This document shows, piece after piece, positions 51,539 through 58,972 of a DNA stretch of 64,000 bases. Where the stretch lies: NCBI RefSeq assembly GCF_036884255.1, contig NZ_CP145605.1, positions 4,712,001 to 4,776,000 of the forward strand, read 5' to 3'. Numbering within the stretch: position 1 is the first letter of the stretch; each line of letters starts with the position of its first letter. The position numbers and the translations under genes are program-made. The DNA is from Paenibacillus tundrae (GTDB lineage Bacteria; Bacillota; Bacilli; Paenibacillales; Paenibacillaceae). The notes beneath the pieces were generated by a model. That model made no database searches, was not told where the DNA came from, and was given only the letters and a program-made list of their open reading frames with translations.

Positions 51539-52513
51539 TTATAAATGATCTGCATGGGTAACGCGGTTTCGACCTGCTGTTTTGGAAGCATAGAGTGCCT
51601 GATCTGCCCGCTGGAATACAGAGGTGTCTGTATCCCCTTGTACCGCTGTAGCAGCACCGATACTTACAGTAATGTTATATTGACCCCAGTCGGATGAAGC
51701 AACTTCAGAACGATATTGCTCTGCAGCCTCCATGGCTTGGTCATGATCACAATCTGCTAGGATGATAACAAATTCTTCCCCGCCATATCTTGCGACCACA
51801 TCACTACTGCGTGACATGGATTGCAACAACCCAGCCAGATTTCCCAGTACCAGGTCACCGATTGGATGCCCATAGGTATCGTTTATACTTTTGAAATGAT
51901 CAATATCGATCACTAACAGAGAGAAATGGCGTTGCTGTTGCTCTAACAGAATCAAGCTTGCCAGCAAGCTATTCTGGAAGAACCTCCGATTTTTGAGACC
52001 CGTTAATGGATCTGTGGATGCCATCGCTTCTAATTGGTCATTTACTTTAAGTAGTGCTTGTTGCTTTACCTCGTATTCCTCGTGTAAACGTTCAAGCTCT
52101 TTGTTGGCTTCTTGTGTCGCCTGGTATAATTCCTGCAGCTTGGTTTTGGTCTGCAAAATATCCTTCTCATGCTCAATCCGTTTGCGCATGACAACGACAA
52201 CACAGTCCACCACGCTCTCTCCATCACGCGTCTGCCGAACACCGTTCAGGAGAACCGGAACATCTTGCTGGTCACTGGTGCGAAAAGAAAAATACATTTC
52301 ATCCACATGCCCGTAGAGCTGAATATAAGGATAGAAATACGTATGAAAAAACAATTTGTTCGTTACCGACATAGTCGACTCAATATGTCTCCCCAGCAAT
52401 TCGCTACGCTCTACCTTAAGCATATTTAGCAATGTCTGGTTTACTGATCGCACAATACCTGAATCCGAGATAGAGAAGTATCCGCAAGGAGCCTGGTCTA
52501 GTTGGATATCCAT
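51539..52513 (-). CDS. PAS-GGDEF diguanylate cyclase
   Basis: A 324-residue cytosolic enzyme. Residues about 1-115 are a PAS domain (GYFSISDSGIVRSVNQTLLNM). A coiled coil lies at about 115-165, then a GGDEF domain with active motif RYGGEEFV. RSSD five residues before GGEEF is a product-inhibition I-site. It makes c-di-GMP from two GTP. It lies 23 bases after the RsbQ-like hydrolase gene on the same strand, so it is probably controlled by that protein via the PAS domain. Confidence 0.88.
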   Translation of the reverse strand: MDIQLDQAPCGYFSISDSGIVRSVNQTLLNMLKVERSELLGRHIESTMSVTNKLFFHTYFYPYIQLYGHVDEMYFSFRTSDQQDVPVLLNGVRQTRDGESVVDCVVVVMRKRIEHEKDILQTKTKLQELYQATQEANKELERLHEEYEVKQQALLKVNDQLEAMASTDPLTGLKNRRFFQNSLLASLILLEQQQRHFSLLVIDIDHFKSINDTYGHPIGDLVLGNLAGLLQSMSRSSDVVARYGGEEFVIILADCDHDQAMEAAEQYRSEVASSDWGQYNITVSIGAATAVQGDTDTSVFQRADQALYASKTAGRNRVTHADHL

Positions 52514-52536
52514 GTAACAACTGCCTTTCGTTCATA

Positions 52537-53343
52537 TTAAACGCTTGCCAAGTAGTCTTTGATCAAACGACTCGTTTCCTCAGGTTGACTTAGATGAGGA
52601 TAGTGCCCCTTCGCCGTCATCTGTTGTAATCGGCTGTTCTTCAGATGAGCGTGCAGATAATCTCCAACCTCAACTGGAGCTATACTATCATCCGAGCATT
52701 GGAGAATTAGAGATGGAACCGAGGCTTGTTCCAGATTGACACGGCAATCCGAGAAAAAGGTCACTTCAGCAAATTGTCGTGCAATATGCGGATCTCTGGA
52801 GCAGAAGCTTTTTTCCAGTTCTTCTGTTAGCTCTTTCCGATCCGGATTCTGCATCACAATTGGTGCGAGATAACTAGCCCAGCCGATAAAATTCAACTGC
52901 ATCATTTCAAGTAACTCATCAATGTCCCGTTTGTCAAATCCACCGTAATAATTCGGAAGATCATTCACATAACGCGGGGAAGGCCCCAGCATAACCATTC
53001 GTTCAAAGTATTTCGTTTCATGAATGGAAGCAAGCATACCAATCATGCTGCTAACAGAATGCCCTACAAAAATACTATCTCGTATATCTAGCGTTTCCAT
53101 AATCTCCAATACATCCTGCGCATAGCCATGAAGATTATTATATTTTCCAGCATCATAATAATTAATTTGAGATTGCCCTGAGCCTACATAATCGAACAAT
53201 ACCACACGGTAGTTATCCACAAAACTAGGCACGATGTAACGCCACATATCCTGATCACATCCAAAGCCGTGGGCAAATACAATCGTTTGACTTCCTGTAC
53301 CAAGTACCTTCACATTGTTGCGTTCGAGGACGTCAACATTCAT
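52537..53343 (-). CDS. RsbQ-like alpha/beta hydrolase
   Basis: A 268-residue alpha/beta hydrolase that closely follows Bacillus RsbQ: FAHGFGCDQDMWRYIVP, VVLFDYVGSGQSQINYYD, the nucleophile GHSVSS, PSPRYVND-PNYYGGF, and FCSRDPHIARQFAEVTFFS. In B. subtilis RsbQ acts on a ligand needed by the PAS-phosphatase RsbP to signal energy stress. Here the partner gene is a PAS-GGDEF cyclase. Start ATG 53343 follows AGAGGTG; a GTG three codons up would overlap that site. Confidence 0.9.
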   Translation of the reverse strand: MNVDVLERNNVKVLGTGSQTIVFAHGFGCDQDMWRYIVPSFVDNYRVVLFDYVGSGQSQINYYDAGKYNNLHGYAQDVLEIMETLDIRDSIFVGHSVSSMIGMLASIHETKYFERMVMLGPSPRYVNDLPNYYGGFDKRDIDELLEMMQLNFIGWASYLAPIVMQNPDRKELTEELEKSFCSRDPHIARQFAEVTFFSDCRVNLEQASVPSLILQCSDDSIAPVEVGDYLHAHLKNSRLQQMTAKGHYPHLSQPEETSRLIKDYLASV

Positions 53344-53492
53344 CAAAATCACCTCTCTGAGGTAGTAGTCTACACCTTGATTTTATTCCATTATTATATC
53401 GGAAAATGTTGGAATATGGCTAAAAAATATTAATTTTTCATGTGTAAAATATTCAAATGATAGAAAACACATGTCAACTCACCCTTTAAAAA

Positions 53493-53506
53493 CTGACCGT
53501 CGTCAG
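53493..53506 (+). promoter_or_regulatory. Dyad operator candidate before MFS-TetR operon
   Basis: CTGAC-CGTC-GTCAG is a 5-4-5 dyad 54 bases before the MFS start. Its form fits TetR-family operators and the operon's second gene encodes one, so self-repression is likely. Confidence 0.55.
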
Positions 53507-53559
53507 ATAAAATCATCCCAACATGCTTCATCGCATAGAACATCATACGGAGGAAGATT

Positions 53560-54774
53560 ATGAGTACATTAACAGCAGGAACAGCCACACAAAAGTTATG
53601 GGGAAGATCGTTTATTTTCATTATGCTAGCCAATGCATTGTTATTTATGGCCTTTGAAATGCTTCTCCCCACCTTGCCCCTATTCGTTTCAACCCTTGGG
53701 GGAGAAGCATCACAGATTGGACTCGTGACAGGGATTTTCATGTTCTCTGCAATTCTAGTTCGCCCCTTTACCGCTGTGCTTGCCACATGGATGGATAAGA
53801 AATATTGGTTAATTATCGGTATCGCCATCTGTGCACTAATGACAGGAGCATACTACCTATCGTCAGGTATAGGCATGATTCTTGTATTTCGAGTGATCCA
53901 CGGCTTCGGTTTTGGCTTAGCAACAACTTATTTCGCAACGATTGCAACCGAAAATATCCCCAAAACACGTCGCGGTGAGGGGATGGGATACTTTGGCGTC
54001 GGCGAGACCGTAGCGGTATCCATTGGTCCTCTTATCGGTACGACGCTACTGCTGCAATCCAGCTATCAAAGCCTGTTCATGGGTGGCATGTGTATCTTAT
54101 TGCTTGCACTACTCATGGCTGTATTTGTATCGCGCAAACCTAAACAGGCATTTGAAACTGAAGCTCAGACTGCACCTCCGGCTACAGTGAAATTGATTGA
54201 GAAAAAGGTTCTTTTCCCTTCCCTTCTCATTATGCTGGTTGGTATTGCCGCTGGCGCAATTATGTCCTTTGTTGCCCTGTTTGCTAACGAGAGGGGCTTT
54301 ACCAATATTGCATGGTTTTTCTTTATCGTAGCGATCGCGAGCTTTGTTGTTCGGCTGTTCTCTGGTAAAATGTTTGACCAGCTCGGACCTGGTTCTGTAT
54401 TGTTGCCTGCTGCCGGATTTGCTATCGCTGGACTATTGATTCTGATCGTCGCCCAAAACGAAATTCAATTCCTCATCGCCGCTGCGTTATATGGTTTCGG
54501 CTTTGGGGCGATATTCCCGGCAATTCAGACTTGGTGTGTTAATCTTGTGGAAGAACATGAGCATGAAAATGCGATGGCCTCTTTCTTTAATTTCTTCGAC
54601 CTAGGTATTGGCGGGGGTTCACTAGTATTAGGGGTCGTTGCCTCTGCATTTTCTTATACAATGGTGTATGCTATATCCATAGGCATTTTTGTGGTGTATA
54701 TTTTGCTGTATCTGATCTACAGCTCTAAACAAAAGAGCATCAAGAACCGTCCATTGGAGGTACACATTGAGTAA
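53560..54774 (+). CDS. MFS transporter
   Basis: A 404-residue 12-helix membrane protein with motif A-like FSAILVRPFTAVLATWMDKKYW and a long central loop (about residues 185-210, KPKQAFETEAQTAPPATVK). It is of the DHA1 drug-exporter type. Start ATG 53560 follows GGAGGAAG. The TetR gene overlaps its last eight bases, so both are one operon under the dyad upstream. The pair likely forms an inducible efflux unit. Confidence 0.88.
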   Translation: MSTLTAGTATQKLWGRSFIFIMLANALLFMAFEMLLPTLPLFVSTLGGEASQIGLVTGIFMFSAILVRPFTAVLATWMDKKYWLIIGIAICALMTGAYYLSSGIGMILVFRVIHGFGFGLATTYFATIATENIPKTRRGEGMGYFGVGETVAVSIGPLIGTTLLLQSSYQSLFMGGMCILLLALLMAVFVSRKPKQAFETEAQTAPPATVKLIEKKVLFPSLLIMLVGIAAGAIMSFVALFANERGFTNIAWFFFIVAIASFVVRLFSGKMFDQLGPGSVLLPAAGFAIAGLLILIVAQNEIQFLIAAALYGFGFGAIFPAIQTWCVNLVEEHEHENAMASFFNFFDLGIGGGSLVLGVVASAFSYTMVYAISIGIFVVYILLYLIYSSKQKSIKNRPLEVHIE

Positions 54775-55339
54775 ACAACGTATTAAAGAAATTGCGATTC
54801 AGCACTTTAACCGTTATGGGTATGAAGGAACCAAAATGGCTCAGATTGCAGAGGAGGCTGGCATTCGTAAGCAGTCACTTGCGTACCATTATGCAACGAA
54901 GAAAGCGTTGCTGCTGGAGATCTATGAAGAGGTCGTGCAGGAGGAGCAGCAATTTGTGCGTCAATTTTTTAGCGAATCAAGCACACTTCCGTTAGAGCAA
55001 CAGCTGCATTCTTTTTTGTTAGAGCACAAAAACCGCTTTTTGACCCATCCCAATGTAGCTTTTATGTACATTCTCTCCTTTATCACGCCACTGGAGGTTC
55101 ACGATTTTGTATTAGCTCAGTATCGAACCTATCTTGGCACGCTGAAGGAAGAATTGTCGGCTACCTTTGCCACCGTGCAGGACACAGATATTCGTCTAAG
55201 TCCAGAAGAAGCAACGGTTGCCTTCGTTACCCTAATGGATGGACTTGACGTTCAGCTCGTGTATGAGACACGTCAGTCGTATGAGCAGGCACTCGCTATC
55301 GCTTGGAATGTATTTTGGTCAGGCATACAGCGCAAGTAG
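54767..55339 (+). CDS. TetR-family regulator of the MFS operon
   Basis: A 190-residue regulator. The N-terminal HTH is AIQHFNRYGYEGTKMAQIAE, then AGIRKQSLAYHYATKK; the rest is a TetR ligand domain (HPNVAFMYILSFITP). Start is TTG 54767, just after GGAGGTACACA, overlapping the MFS gene by eight bases. It presumably represses its own operon and releases it when a pump substrate binds. Confidence 0.88.
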   Translation: MSKQRIKEIAIQHFNRYGYEGTKMAQIAEEAGIRKQSLAYHYATKKALLLEIYEEVVQEEQQFVRQFFSESSTLPLEQQLHSFLLEHKNRFLTHPNVAFMYILSFITPLEVHDFVLAQYRTYLGTLKEELSATFATVQDTDIRLSPEEATVAFVTLMDGLDVQLVYETRQSYEQALAIAWNVFWSGIQRK

Positions 55340-55399
55340 CAGTTCGTGTTCATTAGAACAGTTGAATTTCGTAGTATATTTAAAAGCATTTCTTAAAAA

Positions 55400-55430
55400 A
55401 AAGCCCTGATCATTAAGATCAGGGCTTGCT
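55400..55430 (-). terminator. Terminator of DUF1593 gene
   Basis: AGCCCTGATC and GATCAGGGCT form a 10-bp stem; on the minus strand it is followed by eight Ts. It may also end the MFS-TetR operon. Confidence 0.8.
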
Positions 55431-55484
55431 TCTTCATCTGGACGAATTCATCTGCATAAATAAGGTTCAATCCATTCGAATGGT

Positions 55485-57116
55485 TTATTGCACTGTTACA
55501 ATGACACGTTGGTAATGCTTCAAGTTATGCTCACCGTCATCTTGTACCTCTGCGATGATGTGAAGAGTGTCACCAGATTTGGCATCCTCAGGCACCTTGA
55601 ACGTTACCGCATCTGTATCCTTCCCTTGCAGTTCAAGCTCATCGAGCTTCTCATCCTTGGCCAATGGGCGCTGTAATCCAAGCTGTAGATCTCCAGCCAT
55701 CTCTGGTGTTGCCTTGCCTTCCTGCTCCTCGGATTCCTGATAGGTGTCAGCTTCGAAATATCTCCACCATGTATATGTCAGCTGATCGCCATCCGGGTCT
55801 TGTCCTACAGCGTGTAGCGTTAATTCTTCGCCTGGCGCAGCAGTCAGATCCAATCCTTCCTTAATGGTGAGCGTTGGGTTATGATTGGCATCCTCATATC
55901 GATCTGTTACACCCCAGTCTGCACGGGCTGCAAAATCATTCTGAATGTCATCAAACCATCTCATGAGAGAATATTCGGCTTCATACCGTTTGGAGTACGG
56001 ATCGTAGTCCAATACATTATTGCGGTAAAGCTTATCGTTAACGACGCCAAAGCGTCCACCCCAGCCACCATACGATGGATCTTCCATACTGCGAAGACCG
56101 TTATCAATTAAATAGAAGAAAGATGGGGAATCTCCTTCGGAAATAAAATCATATTGATCATATTGCGGATTGTTCTTGAGGTATTCAGCGCTACCGCGTT
56201 GCTCCTCTGCTAATTCGCCTTCAATCATTTTGCCGTCACCCATCGTAGCGTACATATCCATCAGCTTGCCATGTCCGTTGAGAAGGTTCTTGCTCATCCA
56301 ATCCCCGCGCAGCTTGCTGTTTACTTCTTCGGCATGCATCTTCCATGCATAGGCAAAATGCCAGAAGTTCGACTGATCGTTCAAAATACGAATATCCGGC
56401 CAGTTCTTCGCAATATATTCGTTGTAGCTGTCATCCTGGTCCAGGATGATATAGAGCAGCAACTTGTCACTGACCTTTTTCTGAATATTAGCCCAATCAG
56501 CAGTATCCTTATATTGTTCTTCAATGGATTTCAGTGCCCGAGCAGTTGTGTTCATTCCTCCCCAGGTCTGTACAACTAAATCCCTTGAGTCGTCATCGAG
56601 AAACAGTGTTTTTAGAAATTCTGAACCTTCTGTTTCCTTCTCCATCTCACCTTTATCAGAGATATTGCCAATTTTGGTCATCGCCCGAATCTCCTCAGGT
56701 TTAGGATAACCATCTGCATGTGTGCTCAAGTTAGGATATATCTCCTCGTAAGCATCCAGCATATCATAGAGCCACTGGGTTCCAGTCCAGCGGAAGGGTT
56801 CAATACCTGCCTCCTTATCACCAGCATAGTGATAAACTGAGCTTGTTAGCACGATCCCGGCTAGATCCATCTCATTGGCATAATAGAGATAACGAATGAC
56901 AGAGTTCATATCATCCACTTCTCCATCCGTCGTAATCACCGTTCTTGCCTTCTGTTTCTCGTTGTCCGTTACCTGCTCAGGTTGGTTACCTTCCTGCTCT
57001 GTTGCTTGATTCCCTTGATTATCCGATGCTTGTGGCGTTGTAGATGTACAACCACTCATAATGAGCATGCAAGCCAAGAGTGCAGCCAGCATGCTAAATC
57101 CCGTTTTCTTGTTCAT
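55485..57116 (-). CDS. DUF1593-domain lipoprotein
   Basis: A 543-residue lipoprotein: signal peptide with lipobox MSGC (Cys23), a Gln/Asn/Glu-rich linker to about residue 58, then a DUF1593 domain resembling nucleoside hydrolases (VITTDGEVDDMNS, where the Asp cluster would hold calcium; LVVQTWGGMNTTARAL). A C-terminal Ig-like region begins about residue 425 (HAVGQDPDGDQLTYTWW). Family members bind or act on glycosidic compounds; the substrate is unknown. Start ATG 57116 follows GGGAGAG. It is preceded by a RAT antiterminator and terminator, a promoter and a cre-like site, so expression depends on a sugar-sensing antiterminator. Confidence 0.83.
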   Translation of the reverse strand: MNKKTGFSMLAALLACMLIMSGCTSTTPQASDNQGNQATEQEGNQPEQVTDNEKQKARTVITTDGEVDDMNSVIRYLYYANEMDLAGIVLTSSVYHYAGDKEAGIEPFRWTGTQWLYDMLDAYEEIYPNLSTHADGYPKPEEIRAMTKIGNISDKGEMEKETEGSEFLKTLFLDDDSRDLVVQTWGGMNTTARALKSIEEQYKDTADWANIQKKVSDKLLLYIILDQDDSYNEYIAKNWPDIRILNDQSNFWHFAYAWKMHAEEVNSKLRGDWMSKNLLNGHGKLMDMYATMGDGKMIEGELAEEQRGSAEYLKNNPQYDQYDFISEGDSPSFFYLIDNGLRSMEDPSYGGWGGRFGVVNDKLYRNNVLDYDPYSKRYEAEYSLMRWFDDIQNDFAARADWGVTDRYEDANHNPTLTIKEGLDLTAAPGEELTLHAVGQDPDGDQLTYTWWRYFEADTYQESEEQEGKATPEMAGDLQLGLQRPLAKDEKLDELELQGKDTDAVTFKVPEDAKSGDTLHIIAEVQDDGEHNLKHYQRVIVTVQ

Positions 57117-57202
57117 GCTTACTCTCCCTTCCCGTACTCGTGGTGATGTGTGTTCGGATTATCCTGTTCGATCTCTGTGCTTAATATGAGCCATATAAAG
57201 CA

Positions 57203-57262
57203 AAAAAACCCAAACATCAACATGGGTAGGGCAGTGCCTACACATATCGATATTTAGGTTTT
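57203..57262 (-). terminator. Leader terminator overlapping the RAT (DUF1593 gene)
   Basis: On the minus strand AAAACCTAAATAT pairs with ATGTTTGGGTTTT (two G-U pairs), with an inner stem GTAGG/CCTAC, and the stem ends in a T run. Its 5' arm is the last part of the RAT, so the two structures cannot form together. Confidence 0.8.
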
Positions 57263-57286
57263 GCCTGCGAAAGCAGTAACAATCCT
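57256..57286 (-). promoter_or_regulatory. RAT antiterminator (BglG/LicT type) before DUF1593 gene
   Basis: Minus-strand AGGATTGTTACTGC-TTTC-GCAGGCAAAACCT (written in parts) matches the ribonucleic antiterminator consensus of LicT/BglG/SacY proteins nearly exactly, including both asymmetric internal loops. It lies 140-170 bases before the gene. Binding of an antiterminator dimer would block the overlapping terminator. Confidence 0.85.
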
Positions 57287-57299
57287 TTAACTGAGTGGA

Positions 57300-57336
57300 A
57301 TTATAGCATGATTACGCTTACTTGTAAACGCATTCA
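57300..57336 (-). promoter_or_regulatory. Promoter and cre-like site of DUF1593 gene
   Basis: On the minus strand TTTACA and TATAAT are 17 bases apart (57328-57323 and 57305-57300), a strong sigma-A promoter placed to start just before the RAT. On the plus strand TGTAAACGCATTCA (57323-57336) is a one-mismatch cre that covers the -35. Confidence 0.7.
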
Positions 57337-57590
57337 GTATGAAACAGGTCATATAGACCTAGATTCGTCCTTATCTTTTCTACGCTATCCTACCCTTGGT
57401 CTAAGCCATTCTACCTCGAATCCCAGTTGCTCCAGTTCTTTAAAATCCCGATTCGAAAATAAATGCCACCTTCCTATATTTTCATGTAAACTAAACCTTA
57501 GCTACAGAACACCAATGAATGAAGGAAACACACGTCGAGCACAAGTAAAAGTAGTGCCGTCCATCGTCTGATTAGGAGGATTAGAAGACT

Positions 57591-58247
57591 ATGAAGGAAC
57601 TAAATACAGCGTTAATCCGTTTTATCGAGCAACAGAATGTATACAATGAAGCCTATGGACTATTCAAAGACCATGATATACGCCCTCTCGCCAACCCGCA
57701 ATCACCTGTTATCGATGAGCGAATTCCGCTCTCGCCCGAATTGATGTACTTTTACTCCAACTATGAGATGGTGGATGCTAAGGCTGAGGGCACTCTTAAA
57801 ATGAAAAACGCTGCTGTAGAGATTGGTGACGCTGCCCTCCTGTTTTTTGTTGCACCTGAGCATCTCTATCGTCAGCAGTTAGGTTACCGCTGGATTGGTA
57901 TGGAAGAGCCTTATCAGCAATCGCCAGACTGGAAGCCACAGCATGTGGTTATTGCCAACCTGAATGATGATCCTCTTATTGTGGATACACAAGTACCACA
58001 ATCGCCTGTGTATGCGGCATTTGCAGGTGGAGAGCCTCAGCCAATCGCGAGGTCATTGGCGGACTTTTTCCATGCATTTTCCATTCTCATTGAAGCTGCG
58101 CGAGTTTACGAAGGAGAAGTCAAGGACGAGGAAACGTATGAGACCAAACCTGAATACCTGGAACATGTCCTACCTCTATTGCGCGAAGTGCTCGAAGAAG
58201 AAGACTACGTCACTCATTTAATCGCTTATCTATCGTTACAAGAATAG
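57591..58247 (+). CDS. SMI1/KNR4-like protein
   Basis: A 218-residue soluble acidic protein. IPLSPELMYFYSNYEMVDAKAE and YRWIGMEEPYQQSPDWKPQHVVIAN fit the SMI1/KNR4 (SUKH) pattern. It probably binds a protein partner; many relatives are immunity proteins. ATG 57591 follows AGGAGGATTAG. The DUF1697 gene follows closely, so they are likely one operon. It is the third immunity-like gene in the window. Confidence 0.68.
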   Translation: MKELNTALIRFIEQQNVYNEAYGLFKDHDIRPLANPQSPVIDERIPLSPELMYFYSNYEMVDAKAEGTLKMKNAAVEIGDAALLFFVAPEHLYRQQLGYRWIGMEEPYQQSPDWKPQHVVIANLNDDPLIVDTQVPQSPVYAAFAGGEPQPIARSLADFFHAFSILIEAARVYEGEVKDEETYETKPEYLEHVLPLLREVLEEEDYVTHLIAYLSLQE

Positions 58248-58277
58248 TTGAATCATTATAGAAATGGAGATATGGAT

Positions 58278-58838
58278 ATGATCTATGTTGCGTTGCTGCG
58301 AGGTATCAATGTTGGTGGAAATAATAAAATTAACATGAAGCAGCTCAAGGAAACATTTGAGCAGGCTGGTATGCAACAGGTTGTGACCTATATCAACTCA
58401 GGCAACATTATCTTTGCTTATGAGCCAGAGCCGGAGAATGCCAGTACAGAGCTAGCACACATTCTGCAGGAAGCTATTGCGACGGACTTTGGCTTGCAGA
58501 TCCGAGTTGTGGTGCGAAATATCCATGAAATGCAGACCGTTATTACTGCACTGCCGGAGAAATGGAGCAATGACGATCAAGCGAAGAGTGATGTTATGTT
58601 CCTCTGGGATGAGATCAATGACGTGTCTATTCTGGACAAGCTGCCCCTCAAATCTGGCATTGGCACGTTAATCTATGTTTCAGGTGCCTTACTGTACAGC
58701 GTAAGTCGCGAGGATGCCACCAAAAGTGGAATGAATAAGCTGGCAGGATCGTCTGTCTACAAACAAATGACCGTTCGCAACGTCAATACGACTCGCCAGA
58801 TTTATACCTTGATGCTGGCTACAAGCGAAAAGTCTTAA
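58278..58838 (+). CDS. DUF1697-family protein
   Basis: A 186-residue soluble protein with the DUF1697 signature at its start, MIYVALLRGINVGGNNKINM, followed by MKQLKETFEQAGMQQVVTYINSGN. The family is common in Bacilli; its function is unknown. Start ATG 58278 matches the family's N-terminus; a TTG at 58248 would extend it ten residues. It follows the SMI1-like gene with a 30-base gap. Confidence 0.85.
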   Translation: MIYVALLRGINVGGNNKINMKQLKETFEQAGMQQVVTYINSGNIIFAYEPEPENASTELAHILQEAIATDFGLQIRVVVRNIHEMQTVITALPEKWSNDDQAKSDVMFLWDEINDVSILDKLPLKSGIGTLIYVSGALLYSVSREDATKSGMNKLAGSSVYKQMTVRNVNTTRQIYTLMLATSEKS

Positions 58839-58894
58839 TCCTATTAACATTAGTAACTTTTCAACGATGCTACATATTGAAATTGTTAAAGACA

Positions 58895-58934
58895 ACAAAA
58901 AAGGACAAGAGATTAACCCTCTTGTCCCTTTTGC
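58895..58934. terminator. Bidirectional terminator
   Basis: AAAAAGGACAAGAG and CTCTTGTCCCTTTT pair around a short loop, with A and T runs on the two sides, between the convergent DUF1697 and esterase genes. Confidence 0.8.
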
Positions 58935-58972
58935 TACATTTTATAGTTCAGTCGCACACACTTAAAATCGTT

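Noticed and set aside
57308..57571. 87-codon plus-strand frame upstream of the SMI1-like gene
   Set aside because: It overlaps the promoter and cre site of the DUF1593 gene and has no ribosome site.
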